Assembly: GCA_029007295.1 (NCBI GenBank)
Contig: JAQXHN010000031.1
Span: forward strand, 1-52,591
Direction of reading: 5' to 3'
From: Clostridia bacterium
Lineage (GTDB): Bacteria; Bacillota; Clostridia; Oscillospirales; CAG-272
DNA: 52,591 nt
In this document: positions 1 to 8,058 of the stretch, piece after piece
Position numbering within the stretch: position 1 is the stretch's first letter
Layout of the letters: every line of letters starts with the position of its first letter
Position numbers and translations under genes: made by a program
Notes under the pieces: model-generated
What the model was told of the DNA's origin: nothing
Database searches by the model: none
Seen by the model: the letters and a program-made list of their open reading frames with translations, nothing else

Positions 1-338
1 TGGGATGAAAAGTGAAAGCGGAACAGGAGACTTTGCATATTCATAGGGATTACAGCCGAATGCGTTACAAAACGCTCTCTGATAGCCGTCTACGCTGTCG
101 TAGCCGGTATCATAAGCCAAATCATGGTTCATCGCGCAAACGCAATGCGGAACGGGACAGCCGAAGCCGCCTGATATAATCTGCCGGCGCAAGACCCGTC
201 AGCTCCTTAAATATTCGCGCGCAATAAAAAGGAGAATACATTGCTACACCAGAAAGATCGCACAACATGATTTTTTTCTGAAAGGTGCGCCGCAATATAG
301 TCCTGCATCTGTTGTACTGCCAAAACCTTTTCCGTCAC
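1..338 (-). pseudogene. AraC-family regulator remnant, frameshifted and cut by the window edge
   Basis: A GTG start at 338 follows a strong AGGAGGAGGTG ribosome site and opens with VTEKVLAVQQMQDYIAAHLS, the start of an AraC/XylS helix-turn-helix domain. A run of seven T on the plus strand (271-277) breaks the frame; with one base fewer the domain continues (CDLSGVAMYSPFYCARIFKE, then RRLRLSRSALRLRDE). A second break with an in-frame stop at 122-124 follows, after which the protein resumes in another frame (YDTGYDSVDGYQRAF, then NPYEYAKSPVPLSLFIP) to the window edge. The order matches AraC regulators that carry a C-terminal GyrI-like effector domain, but that domain is outside the window. Two independent breaks argue for a pseudogene; assembly error in the homopolymer could explain the first only. 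Confidence 0.8.
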
Positions 339-494
339 TTTATCACCTCCTCCTGACAAAGCTATTATCGCAGAAAGAGTAGGATTATTCTCGACTTTTC
401 TTGCTATCTTTCAAATTCCGATTAGTCGACGAAAAAAATCCTTTGTTTTTTATAATAGCACATTTCGTCATCGTATGAAAGCCATTATAAGAAG

Positions 495-530
495 ACCTCT
501 CTTGTCTTGGTAGACAAAAGAGGTTTCTTT
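495..530. terminator. Hairpin terminator, possibly bidirectional
   Basis: Arms ACCTCTCTTGTC (495-506) and GACAAAAGAGGT (513-524) form a 12-bp stem with one wobble and a 6-base loop, followed on the plus strand by TTCTTT. On the minus strand it is followed by CTTCTTATAAT, so it may also end transcription coming from ssrA. Confidence 0.6.
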
Positions 531-535
531 AGTGA

Positions 536-557
536 TGGAGGCGAGACAGTCAAAACC
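536..557 (-). repeat. Degenerate copy of the ssrA 3' end (att-like)
   Basis: On the minus strand this segment reads GGTTTTGACTGTCTCGCCTCCA. It resembles the tmRNA T-arm and acceptor end at 635-657, sharing GGTT, GACT and the exact block TCGCCTCCA, allowing one single-base gap on each side. The 3' end of ssrA is a known integration target for phages and islands, so this could be an old attachment-site remnant. That is an inference from partial similarity only. Confidence 0.35.
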
Positions 558-631
558 AAACATCCCTTCGTGGGATAAGGAAACAAGTTTGCACTTGCTT
601 TCCCGATATTTGGCTGCCCGGCCTTCCGGGC
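558..631. other. Intergenic stretch downstream of ssrA with small hairpins
   Basis: No gene is visible. There is a short hairpin at 563-577 (ATCCC/GGGAT around TTCGT), a longer one at 579-603 (GGAAACAAGT/ACTTG-TTTCC with one bulged C and a TTGC loop), and a GC-rich one at 616-631 (GCCCGG/CCGGGC) directly after the tmRNA 3' end. None is followed by a clear T-tract on the minus strand, so they may serve in 3' processing, with termination at the hairpin at 495-524. Confidence 0.4.
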
Positions 632-982
632 TGGTGGAGGCGAGGGGAGTCGAACCCCTGTCCGAAAACGAATTCATAAAGCTTTCTCCGGGTGCAGACG
701 GTCTTAATATCTCCTTTATAAAGCCAAAACCGGCAGAAGCTTTATAAAGCAGTCTTTTTATTCATGAGTGTTATAAAGACATACTGGCACTTCACGTTCA
801 CCACTTCATGACGCCCATACCAACGCCGTGGTACTCATTGGCAGGACGAGGCGCACTTAGGCAGCCTGTGCTACGAGATTATCGTTAGCGTTTAATTTTA
901 AATTTTGAGGTTGTTTAAAGAGTTGCCCCATCTCTACCCGCTTACCTTATTTCATCATCCCCGTCGAAACCTTTACGCCCCC
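632..982 (-). ncRNA. ssrA: Transfer-messenger RNA (tmRNA)
   Basis: tmRNA rescues stalled ribosomes: it is charged with alanine, enters the A site with SmpB, and supplies a short reading frame whose peptide marks the product for proteolysis. The 5' end GGGGGCG (982-976) pairs with CGCCTCC near the 3' end to form a 7-bp acceptor stem, and the 3' CCA is encoded at 634-632. A T-arm (GGGGTTCGACTCCCC) lies just inside. The tag frame lies at 889-857 and reads ANDNLVAQAA followed by TAA. The length of 351 nt is normal. The partner gene smpB lies 48 bases upstream on the same strand. The tag ends in QAA rather than the common LAA or YAA. Confidence 0.95.
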
Positions 983-990
983 TAATATGT

Positions 991-1020
991 AATATAATCG
1001 GTTAATAACGGTTATTCCAA
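991..1020 (-). promoter_or_regulatory. Probable sigma-A promoter of ssrA
   Basis: On the minus strand TTGGAA (1020-1015), an 18-base spacer and TATATT (996-991) end 8 bases before the mature tmRNA 5' end. It lies in the gap between smpB and ssrA. Confidence 0.5.
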
Positions 1021-1030
1021 AACAAAAAAA

Positions 1031-1501
1031 TTATAAAGTGTATTTTTCCTTGGTTGCCCTTTCAATATCGCGAATAGCCTGTCTTTTTGCGTCGGTTTCT
1101 CTCTTATCGTAAAGCTTTTTACCTTTGCAAAGTCCAACCTGAACCTTAACCCTCGAGCCTGAAAAATACAAAGACAACGGAATGATTGTCAAGCCTTCCC
1201 TGCCGACAGCACCGAGAAGCTTTAAAATTTCCTTTTTATGCATTAAAAGCTTCTTGTCTCTTAACGGTTCTCTGTTAAATACATTTCCTTTTTCATAAGG
1301 GGAAATATGAATCCCAACTGCATACAATTCCCCCTTCTCAATAGTACAATAGGAATCCTTGAGATTTACGGCTCCGTTTCGCAAGGATTTTACTTCCGTA
1401 CCGAATAATTCTATACCGGCTTCGTAAGTTTCCTCAATAAAATAATCGTGATACGCTTTTTTATTTGTTGCTATAGTTTTTCCGTCTGTTTTCTTTACCA
1501 A
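1031..1501 (-). CDS. smpB: SsrA-binding protein SmpB
   Basis: SmpB binds the tRNA-like domain of tmRNA and is needed for trans-translation. The 156-residue product has the family hallmarks: an N-terminal [18 protein letters not shown] segment, [18 protein letters not shown], and a basic C-terminal tail ([18 protein letters not shown]). Size is typical. No ATG is available; TTG at 1501 is chosen because GGAGGT lies 9 bases upstream. It has its own strong promoter at 1533-1562 and is followed by ssrA, so partner protein and RNA are made from the same locus. Confidence 0.95.
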   Translation of the reverse strand: MVKKTDGKTIATNKKAYHDYFIEETYEAGIELFGTEVKSLRNGAVNLKDSYCTIEKGELYAVGIHISPYEKGNVFNREPLRDKKLLMHKKEILKLLGAVGREGLTIIPLSLYFSGSRVKVQVGLCKGKKLYDKRETDAKRQAIRDIERATKEKYTL

Positions 1502-1532
1502 ATTAAAGCTACCTCCGATTTTAATTTTAAAG

Positions 1533-1562
1533 ATTATAACATAACCGCAGAATAATTGTCAA
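1533..1562 (-). promoter_or_regulatory. Sigma-A promoter of smpB
   Basis: TTGACA (1562-1557), 18-base spacer, TATAAT (1538-1533): both hexamers match consensus. It is placed 32 bases before the smpB start. Confidence 0.8.
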
Positions 1563-1578
1563 CACTTTAATGTCGAAT

Positions 1579-1604
1579 AAGGGAATCGATTGCTCGATTC
1601 CCTT
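1579..1604 (-). terminator. Hairpin after the oxaloacetate decarboxylase operon
   Basis: AAGGGAATCGA and TCGATTCCCTT form a perfect 11-bp stem with a 4-base loop, 12 bases after the alpha-subunit stop. The downstream minus-strand sequence is only moderately T-rich, so termination efficiency is uncertain. Confidence 0.65.
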
Positions 1605-1615
1605 AATAATTGCAC

Positions 1616-3031
1616 TTAAGACTGCGACGCATCATCAACATAGAGAACTCTTACACCGTTCTCATCTGTCTTTTCTTCTTTCTTTGTAGGATTATTTCTG
1701 CTTTCCAAGAATTTTGACGCAACCTGAGGGAAAAGCGCATAGGAAAGAACGTCCTCTTCGCTTTTAATTAAGTTTCCGCCTTCTGTCCTATATTTATCAA
1801 GCTCCGGCTCCAATAAATCAGCAGGACGGCATTCGATAACTTCATCTTGGCCGATTGCCTTGCGTCTTACCTCTTCATTAACTTTTCCGGGAAGCGCGCC
1901 GTATTCACCTTTTAAAAGTCCCTTGCTCTCTTTGGTGACCATCTTATATCTTTCACCTGAGAGAACATTAAGAACAGCCTGAGAGCCTACAATCTGGCTC
2001 GTAGGAGTTACAAGCGGAGGGTAACCGAAATCTTCTCTTACACGGGGGATTTCCTTTAATACATCGTAATACTTATCCTCAGCTTTTGCCTGCTTTAGCT
2101 GTGAAATGAGATTTGAAAGCATTCCGCCCGGAACCTGGTAAAGAAGCGTATTGGTATCAACGCGCAAAACCTTTGGATCAAGAATTCCCTCATCCTGTAA
2201 TTTCTGAGCAACTTTACGGAAGTGTGCCGCAGCTTCGCTCATCTTTTCAAGATTAAGCTCGGTATCTCGGCTTGTTCCGCGAAGCGCAGCAACCAATGCC
2301 TCCGTTGCGGGCTGTGATGTTCCGTTTGCCAAGGGAGATAACGCACAGTCTACGATATCTACTCCGGCGTTTACAGCCATAAGGTTGGTCATATCGCCCG
2401 TACCTGTCGTATTATGGGTATGCAGATGAATAGGAACATTAACTGCAGCTTTGAGCTTCTTTACTAGGCTGTATGCTGCGGAAGGAAGAAGAAGATTTGC
2501 CATATCCTTAATGCAAATTGTATCTGCTCCCATTTCGCAAAGACGAATCGCCAAGTCAACGAAATACTGTTCGTCATGTACGGGACTTATTGTATAACTG
2601 ATTGCCGCTTCACAAATGCCTTTGTACTTCTTTGTGCTTTCAATTGCTGTTTTTAAGTTTCTTGTATCATTCAAAGCGTCAAAAATACGGATTACGCTTA
2701 TACCGTTTTTAATTGAAAGACGAACAAATTCTTCCACTACGTCGTCTGCGTAATGCTTGTATCCGAGAATATTCTGTCCTCGGAAAAGCATCTGAAGCTT
2801 GGTATTCGGCATTGCCTGTTTAAGCCGGCGAAGTCTTTCCCACGGATCTTCGTTTAAGAATCTCATACATGAGTCGAAGGTAGCTCCGCCCCAGCACTCA
2901 AGAGACCAGTAACCGATTTGATCAAGAATCTTACAAGCCGGAAGCATATCCTCTAATCTCATTCGGGTTGCCGCCTGAGACTGATGTGCGTCACGGAGTA
3001 TTGTGTCTGTGATTAAAAGTTTATTAGCCAT
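1616..3031 (-). CDS. oadA: Oxaloacetate decarboxylase alpha subunit (carboxyltransferase)
   Basis: This subunit moves the carboxyl group of oxaloacetate to the biotin of a carrier protein, giving pyruvate. The 471-residue protein belongs to the HMGL-like/pyruvate carboxylase-B family: DTILRDAHQS near residue 10, GGATFDSCMRFLNEDPWERL, the active-site lysine in CIKDMA, and the metal-binding HLHTHNTTG. It stops after the conserved PYC/OadA domain (ending VDDASQS), so no biotinyl domain is attached; that domain is a separate protein two genes upstream. An AGGAGGT site precedes the ATG. Last gene of a four-gene operon. A role as the transcarboxylase part of another biotin enzyme cannot be excluded, but the beta-pump neighbour makes decarboxylase the best call. 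Confidence 0.9.
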   Translation of the reverse strand: MANKLLITDTILRDAHQSQAATRMRLEDMLPACKILDQIGYWSLECWGGATFDSCMRFLNEDPWERLRRLKQAMPNTKLQMLFRGQNILGYKHYADDVVEEFVRLSIKNGISVIRIFDALNDTRNLKTAIESTKKYKGICEAAISYTISPVHDEQYFVDLAIRLCEMGADTICIKDMANLLLPSAAYSLVKKLKAAVNVPIHLHTHNTTGTGDMTNLMAVNAGVDIVDCALSPLANGTSQPATEALVAALRGTSRDTELNLEKMSEAAAHFRKVAQKLQDEGILDPKVLRVDTNTLLYQVPGGMLSNLISQLKQAKAEDKYYDVLKEIPRVREDFGYPPLVTPTSQIVGSQAVLNVLSGERYKMVTKESKGLLKGEYGALPGKVNEEVRRKAIGQDEVIECRPADLLEPELDKYRTEGGNLIKSEEDVLSYALFPQVASKFLESRNNPTKKEEKTDENGVRVLYVDDASQS

Positions 3032-3043
3032 TTTAACCTCCTA

Positions 3044-4225
3044 TTATGCAAAGAGGGATATTAGAACACCTGCCGCAATAGCAGAGCCTATAACACCGGC
3101 AACATTCGGTCCCATAGCGTGCATGAGAAGAAAGTTTGCAGGATTTTCTTTTTGACCTACCGATTGTGAAACACGTGCCGCCATCGGTACGGCGCTGACA
3201 CCGGCGGAACCGATGAGAGGATTGATTTTATTCTTAAGGAAGAGATTCATAAATTTAGCAAGAAGAACGCCGCAAGCAGTAGCAAATCCAAATGCCACAA
3301 CACCTAAAGCGATAATCTTAAGCGTCTCGCCTTTTAAGAATGTTTTTGAAGTTGCGGTTGCGCCAACCGTAATACCGAGGAAAATCGTAACGATATTCAT
3401 CAGCTCGTTCTGCACGGTCTTACAAAGTCTGTCGCATACACCGCTTTCCTTGAATAAATTTCCGAGCATAAGACAGCAAATCAGAGGAGCTGCAGAAGGA
3501 ACAATAAGTGAAACGGAAATAGCAACAACAATCGGGAATATAATCTTCTCTGTTTTTGAAACAGGACGAAGCTCCTTCATAACTATACAACGTTCCTTTT
3601 TTGTTGTAAGCAGCTTCATTATCGGCGGCTGAATTACCGGAACCAAAGCCATATATGAATATGCGGCGACCGCTATAGCACCTAACAGCTCAGGTGCAAG
3701 CTTAGATGTAACAAAAATAGCGGTAGGACCGTCTGCGCCGCCTATTATACCTATAGATGCAGCGGCCTTGTTTGTAAAGCCGAGTGCTCTTGCAGCGGCA
3801 AAGGTAGCAAAAATTCCGCCCTGTGCGGCAGCGCCAAGGAGCAAGCTCTTAGGATTTGCAATCAGCGGACCGAAGTCTGTCATAGCTCCGACGCCGAGGA
3901 AAATAAGGCAAGGATAAATTCCGAGCTTAACACCCAAATACAAATAGTCAAGAAGTCCGGGAACTATATCTCCGTGACCGCCGAACATGTCCCAATGGAC
4001 GTGACCGCCTGCGAAAAGCGACTCATGGAACATATCCGCACCGGGTAAGTTTGTCAAAAGCATACCGAATGCAATGGGAACAAGCAGTAACGGCTCAAAT
4101 TTCTTAACAATTCCGAGATAAAGGAGCACGCAGGCAATAACGATCATAATAAGATTCAGCCAATTATCGCCTTCGAAGAAGCGATAAAAACCCGTATCTT
4201 TTAAGAACTTAACAATAGCTTCCAT
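3044..4225 (-). CDS. oadB: Oxaloacetate decarboxylase beta subunit, Na+ pump
   Basis: Integral membrane subunit that decarboxylates carboxybiotin and couples this to sodium export. The 393-residue protein has about nine or more hydrophobic segments and the family signatures [19 protein letters not shown] and [17 protein letters not shown], the latter holding the conserved Asp used in Na+ translocation, plus the C-terminal [11 protein letters not shown] and [17 protein letters not shown] at 4225 follows CGGAGGC. It sits between the carrier and alpha genes with short gaps, as expected of co-translated subunits. A His-rich loop near residues 74-84 ([11 protein letters not shown]) looks like an addition relative to the family pattern I recall. 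The beta subunits of methylmalonyl- and glutaconyl-CoA decarboxylases are close relatives. Confidence 0.92.
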   Translation of the reverse strand: MEAIVKFLKDTGFYRFFEGDNWLNLIMIVIACVLLYLGIVKKFEPLLLVPIAFGMLLTNLPGADMFHESLFAGGHVHWDMFGGHGDIVPGLLDYLYLGVKLGIYPCLIFLGVGAMTDFGPLIANPKSLLLGAAAQGGIFATFAAARALGFTNKAAASIGIIGGADGPTAIFVTSKLAPELLGAIAVAAYSYMALVPVIQPPIMKLLTTKKERCIVMKELRPVSKTEKIIFPIVVAISVSLIVPSAAPLICCLMLGNLFKESGVCDRLCKTVQNELMNIVTIFLGITVGATATSKTFLKGETLKIIALGVVAFGFATACGVLLAKFMNLFLKNKINPLIGSAGVSAVPMAARVSQSVGQKENPANFLLMHAMGPNVAGVIGSAIAAGVLISLFA

Positions 4226-4236
4226 TAGTGCCTCCG

Positions 4237-4584
4237 TTATGCAATAACAGCAAGAAGTTCGCCCGTATCAACAGTTGCACCCTGTGCAACGGAAACAGTT
4301 GCAACTCCGTCGCAGGGAGCGAGAATTTCATTTTCCATTTTCATTGCTTCCAAAACAAGAATAGTATCGCCTTTCTTTACAGAAGCTCCTGAATTAACCT
4401 TAACAGAAAGAATCGTACCGGGCATTGGGGCGTTAACATTTGTTCCGCCGGCAGGTGCGGGCGCAGGAGCGGCTGCAGCCTTAGGAGCCTGTGCGGGAGC
4501 GCTTTTAACCTCGGATGCGTCAATTTCTTCAATACCGACCTGATATTCGGTTCCGTTAATAATAACCTTATAATTTTTCATCAT
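4237..4584 (-). CDS. Biotin carboxyl carrier protein of the decarboxylase
   Basis: Small carrier that shuttles the carboxyl group between the alpha and beta subunits. The 115-residue protein has a short N-terminal segment ([17 protein letters not shown]), a flexible Ala/Pro linker (residues about 28-48) and a C-terminal biotinyl domain with the biotin-accepting lysine in EAMKMENEI and the closing [13 protein letters not shown]. Two adjacent ATGs are possible (4584 and 4581); AGGAG at 4593-4589 gives spacings of 4 and 7, so the second may be used. The gene for a biotin ligase is not in the window. It is equivalent to the C-terminal domain of fused OadA proteins or to MmdC/GcdC. Confidence 0.9.
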   Translation of the reverse strand: MMKNYKVIINGTEYQVGIEEIDASEVKSAPAQAPKAAAAPAPAPAGGTNVNAPMPGTILSVKVNSGASVKKGDTILVLEAMKMENEILAPCDGVATVSVAQGATVDTGELLAVIA

Positions 4585-4592
4585 TTTTCTCC

Positions 4593-4868
4593 TTATTTCT
4601 TTTTAAAAGATATTATTCTGATTGCACTGACATCCTTACCTAAGGATTCGGCGATTGCAACCGATGCCGCCGCTACGAGATTGCCTCTCTCTTTGGGATC
4701 GATATTGTTGTCAGTCGAAATAGGTGCAGATTTTACAGTATTCTTTTTCTCAACAGGTTTATTCTTAAAGAAAAGTCCCATAAAAGAACATATCAGAATC
4801 AAGAATAAGAGTCCCGCAAATACTACGCCGACCCCGATAACACAAGTCATCCATACCGGTACGTCCAT
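4593..4868 (-). CDS. oadG: Oxaloacetate decarboxylase gamma-like subunit
   Basis: Small membrane anchor that helps assemble the alpha and beta subunits. The 91-residue protein has one transmembrane helix near the N-terminus (CVIGVGVVFAGLLFLILICSFMG), a short charged linker, and a cytosolic tail ending in AIAESLGKDVSAIRIISFKKK, a pattern typical of OadG-type proteins. An upstream in-frame start at 4952 is possible, but ATG at 4868 has GGGAG upstream and sits downstream of the promoter at 4918-4946, which the longer form would overlap. It is the first gene of the operon; its stop overlaps the ribosome site of the biotin carrier gene. Confidence 0.75.
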   Translation of the reverse strand: MDVPVWMTCVIGVGVVFAGLLFLILICSFMGLFFKNKPVEKKNTVKSAPISTDNNIDPKERGNLVAAASVAIAESLGKDVSAIRIISFKKK

Positions 4869-4917
4869 TACATTTCTCCCTTCAATATAATAGCATAATA
4901 AAGCCAAATTTGTGTTA

Positions 4918-4946
4918 ATTGTATCACAAATTAATATTATTTTCAA
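4918..4946 (-). promoter_or_regulatory. Sigma-A promoter of the oxaloacetate decarboxylase operon
   Basis: TTGAAA (4946-4941), 17-base spacer, TACAAT (4923-4918), about 50 bases before the oadG ATG. It sets the start of oadG at 4868 rather than further upstream. Confidence 0.75.
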
Positions 4947-5015
4947 GAACAAAGTATGACTATATATGTATATTTTTGTATCTTTATAGTGTTTTATAAT
5001 ATATAATCAAAACAA

Positions 5016-5041
5016 AAAAGGACGCTTTATTTCGTCCTTTT
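5016..5041 (-). terminator. Intrinsic terminator of the spoVAF-like gene
   Basis: AAAAGGACG and CGTCCTTTT form a 9-bp stem followed on the minus strand by TTGTTTTG. The first arm contains the last codons (KRTK) of the coding region, so the gene and its terminator overlap. Confidence 0.75.
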
Positions 5042-6415
5042 CGGTTTTTCAAGCCTTGTCCTAAAAAAGAATCGTTTAATGGCGTTTATATTCCACGGGA
5101 TTAAAGGATATAGGTAGCTTCTCTGCCCATCAACGGTTTTATTAAAGGCTATTAGCAGAATAACGGTAACTATTCCGATAATAAATCCGACAATATTTAA
5201 AAAAGCCGTGAGTAAAAGTATTATTATTCTCATAAATTTAAGCGCATATCCCATTTCATAGCTTGCCTGTGAAAAATTAGCAATTGAAACAAATGCCATA
5301 TAAAGAATTACCTCCGGCACAAACCAGCCTATATTAACCGCCATATCTCCAAGAATAAGTCCGGTAACTACTGATAATGAATTTCCGAGAGAGTCAGGGG
5401 TATTAAGCGAGGCTAATTTTAATCCGTCAATTAAAAATTCCACTATCAGGATTTGTATTATGATAGGAACCGCATATTCTTTTTCGTGAACCGCAATCAC
5501 AGAAAGCCAAGTCGGAATTAAATATGAATTTTTAACAAGAAGATACCAGGTCGGCATCAAGATAACCGTGAAAACTGATATAATTAACCTTACAAATCTT
5601 AAATAAGTCGAAGATACGGGCGGTAAATAAAAATCGTTTGCTTCGTGATTAAAATCAAATATTGATGTAGGAAGTATTATTACAGACGGAGTATTGTCAC
5701 AAACGATAATAAGACTTCCCTCGGTTATCATCGCACAAGCGCAATCCGGCCGCTCCGTATATCTGACTTTTGGAAACGGATTTAGCCAACACGATTTAAT
5801 CAAATATTCTGCAAGGCTTTGTTCGCCGAAGGATAATGAAGGCAGATTAAAATTTTGCAGCTTGAGCTTTACTGAATTCAACAATTTTTTGCTTACCTTA
5901 TTCTCTAGATACACAAGCGCTACATCCGATTGATTAATTTCGCTTAATGTATATTTTTCAACTCTAAGATAATTTGATTTAATTCTTCGCCTTATAAGAG
6001 AGGTATTTGTTAAAATTTTCTCTGTAAAGCTGTCGCGGGGACCTCTGAGTGTTTTCTCATTTTCGCTTTCGTCAATGCTTCTTGCCGGATATTTTTTTGC
6101 AAAGACAATTACCGCTTCGTTTTTATCCGGCGTTAATACGGCAAGTCCTCCGTTGATAATTGCCCTTACTATTTTATCAGGGTTGCATTCGGATTTTGTT
6201 TCTATATAAGGAATAGTATTTTCAATATCCGAAAGCTTCTCACTTTTTATTAAAAACAGCAATACCCTTTCCAAAACATCGGAATCGATCAGTCCGTCTA
6301 TTGCATAGTATGTTGCGTTTGAATCTATAGTTTTTATTTCCCGTTTAATTACATCAAAGCATAAATCCGGTGCAATTTTTTCATCAATAATATTTATTAA
6401 TTCGTTATAAATCAT
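5027..6415 (-). CDS. spoVAF: Stage V sporulation protein AF / GerA-family spore membrane protein
   Basis: GerA-type A-subunit relatives sit in the inner membrane of the forespore and act in germination; SpoVAF is the member linked to the SpoVA dipicolinate channel. The 462-residue protein shows the SpoVAF/GerAA signature GPRDSFTEKILTNTSLIRRR, then VRYTERPDCACAMITEGSLI and TPSVIILPTSIF, followed by five or so membrane helices including FVPEVILYMAFVSIANF and a C-terminal YLYPLIPWN. ATG at 6415 is chosen because the alternative TTG at 6454 lies inside the terminator stem of the upstream gene. No Shine-Dalgarno is visible and the -10 element ends only 9 bases before the ATG. It is monocistronic here, away from any spoVA operon. 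A free-standing GerA-type receptor subunit is the alternative. Confidence 0.82.
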   Translation of the reverse strand: MIYNELINIIDEKIAPDLCFDVIKREIKTIDSNATYYAIDGLIDSDVLERVLLFLIKSEKLSDIENTIPYIETKSECNPDKIVRAIINGGLAVLTPDKNEAVIVFAKKYPARSIDESENEKTLRGPRDSFTEKILTNTSLIRRRIKSNYLRVEKYTLSEINQSDVALVYLENKVSKKLLNSVKLKLQNFNLPSLSFGEQSLAEYLIKSCWLNPFPKVRYTERPDCACAMITEGSLIIVCDNTPSVIILPTSIFDFNHEANDFYLPPVSSTYLRFVRLIISVFTVILMPTWYLLVKNSYLIPTWLSVIAVHEKEYAVPIIIQILIVEFLIDGLKLASLNTPDSLGNSLSVVTGLILGDMAVNIGWFVPEVILYMAFVSIANFSQASYEMGYALKFMRIIILLLTAFLNIVGFIIGIVTVILLIAFNKTVDGQRSYLYPLIPWNINAIKRFFFRTRLEKPKRTK

Positions 6416-6424
6416 AGTAAAATT

Positions 6425-6454
6425 ATTATATACAAAAAAATGACAATAATTCAA
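6425..6454 (-). promoter_or_regulatory. Promoter of the spoVAF-like gene
   Basis: TTGAAT (6454-6449), 18-base spacer, TATAAT (6430-6425). Read one base later, TGAATT with a 17-base spacer and TATAATA also resembles sigma-F/G promoters (TGAATA...CATACTA), which would fit forespore expression. The -35 lies inside the 3' arm of the trkH terminator. Predicted transcription would start only a few bases before the ATG. Confidence 0.5.
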
Positions 6455-6488
6455 AACCGACCTATTTTCAAGGTCGGTTTTGAATTAT
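6446..6488 (-). terminator. Intrinsic terminator of the trkA-trkH operon
   Basis: Perfect 18-bp inverted repeat (6446-6463 and 6471-6488, core CAAAACCGACCT/AGGTCGGTTTTG) with a 7-base loop, followed on the minus strand by TGTCATTTTTTTG. It starts about 77 bases after the trkH stop. Confidence 0.85.
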
Positions 6489-6565
6489 CCGGTTCAAATC
6501 TGTATTCATTATCATAACTTACAAATATTTTATAATATTTGTTGACAAAAACAAAGCTAAAACAA

Positions 6566-8056
6566 TCATTTAATTCTTCTTCGGAAGGTTCTTCCGTTTT
6601 TACCCACAATTAAAGGCGCAAAAAGAATCAGCATTGGATATATTTCAAGCCGTCCGAACAGCATATCGAAAATAAAAATAATCTTTGAGAGCGGGCTGAA
6701 AAATGCAAAATGGCATTCGATGCCCAGTCTTCCGAAGCCCGGACCTATGTTATTGAGAGCAGAAACAACGCCGGACACAGCGCTCAACAAATCGACGTCG
6801 TCGATAGAAACTATTAAAAAGGATAATGCGGTTATTATGGCATAAATAACAAAAAATACATTTGTGCCGTGTCTGACATCGGTATCAACATTTTTTCCGT
6901 CAAACGTAATGGCGTTAACACTTCTTGGATGAATAAGCCGTTTAATTTCCCTTTTTGCATTTTTAAAAATCAAAATAATTCTTGCAATCTTAAATCCGCC
7001 GCCGGTACTTCCGGCGCATGCCCCTACGCACATTAAAATAAGCAGAATCATTCTTGAAAAATTCGGAAAATCATTTGCGGCGGTTGTCGTAAACCCGGTA
7101 GTCGTTATGTATGACGCAACCTGAAAAGAGGATTTATTTACTATTTGAAAAAATGACCAGTCGGGATATATTGACGAAATATTAATTGCTATCAAAACAA
7201 TTGATACAAAGATTATTCCGAGATATACACGGAGCTCTTCGCTCTTTAATGCTTCCTTTACCTTCTTACAAATAAGCAGGAAAAATACATTGAAATTTAC
7301 ACCGAATAATATCATAAAAACGGTGATAACAATCTGCGAATAGGAGCTGTAGGAAGCAATACTGTCATTTTTAATACCGAAGCCTCCGGTTCCCGCAGTT
7401 CCGAACGTATGCGTAATTGCGGCAAACCAATCCATATCGCCGAATAATAAAAGCATAAATTCAATAAGCGTTAAACCAAAATACAAGCTGTAAAGTATTC
7501 TTGCCGTATTCTTTGATCGCGGTACAAGCTTTCCGACGTCAGGACCGGGGCTTTCGGCCTTCATCAAATATAAATCTCCTCCGCCTCCGGCTAAAGGTAA
7601 AATAGCCATAAGGAACACAAGAACTCCCATACCGCCGATCCAATGCGTAAAGCTACGCCAAAATAAAATACTGTGCGGCAAACATTCAACATCCGTTAAT
7701 ATACTTGCACCGGTAGTTGTAAATCCGGATACAGCCTCAAAGACGGCGTCAAGATAATTCGGTATAGCACCGCTGAATGTAAACGGTAAAGCGCCGAACA
7801 GACTAAATGCAATCCATCCCAGAGATACAATTACAAATCCGTCTCTTGAATATATTGTCTTATCCTTTGGCTTAAAAGTTAATAATATTCCGCCGCAAGC
7901 AAGCAAAATAGAAATTGATATAATAAAGCTGCCAACCGGGGAAAGCGTGTCAGCCTTCATATATATCAAACCGATAATACACGGCAACAACATTACAGCG
8001 GCCTCAAGCCAAAGAAGAATGCCTAAAATATAGGCTATCATTCTCTTATTCGTCAT
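6566..8056 (-). CDS. trkH: Trk-type potassium uptake protein, membrane subunit
   Basis: Pore subunit of a Trk/Ktr potassium transporter. The 496-residue protein has repeated pore-loop elements, visible as SGFTTTGASIL, FGTAGTGGFGIKNDS, ITTTGFTTTAANDFP and LNNIGPGFGRLG, each with the glycine of the selectivity filter; about ten hydrophobic helices surround them. Length and the GGMGVLVFLMAILPLAGGGG segment point to TrkH rather than the shorter KtrB, although the two are not sharply separated. ATG at 8056 lies 2 bases after the trkA stop, so the two subunits are co-translated. The operon ends in the strong terminator at 6446-6488. Confidence 0.93.
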   Translation of the reverse strand: MTNKRMIAYILGILLWLEAAVMLLPCIIGLIYMKADTLSPVGSFIISISILLACGGILLTFKPKDKTIYSRDGFVIVSLGWIAFSLFGALPFTFSGAIPNYLDAVFEAVSGFTTTGASILTDVECLPHSILFWRSFTHWIGGMGVLVFLMAILPLAGGGGDLYLMKAESPGPDVGKLVPRSKNTARILYSLYFGLTLIEFMLLLFGDMDWFAAITHTFGTAGTGGFGIKNDSIASYSSYSQIVITVFMILFGVNFNVFFLLICKKVKEALKSEELRVYLGIIFVSIVLIAINISSIYPDWSFFQIVNKSSFQVASYITTTGFTTTAANDFPNFSRMILLILMCVGACAGSTGGGFKIARIILIFKNAKREIKRLIHPRSVNAITFDGKNVDTDVRHGTNVFFVIYAIITALSFLIVSIDDVDLLSAVSGVVSALNNIGPGFGRLGIECHFAFFSPLSKIIFIFDMLFGRLEIYPMLILFAPLIVGKNGRTFRRRIK

Positions 8057-8058
8057 TT

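Noticed and set aside
532..747. Plus-strand reading frame of 71 codons containing RGVEPLSE
   Set aside because: It is the antisense of the tmRNA 3' end; this peptide string is a familiar artefact of tRNA-like T-arms.
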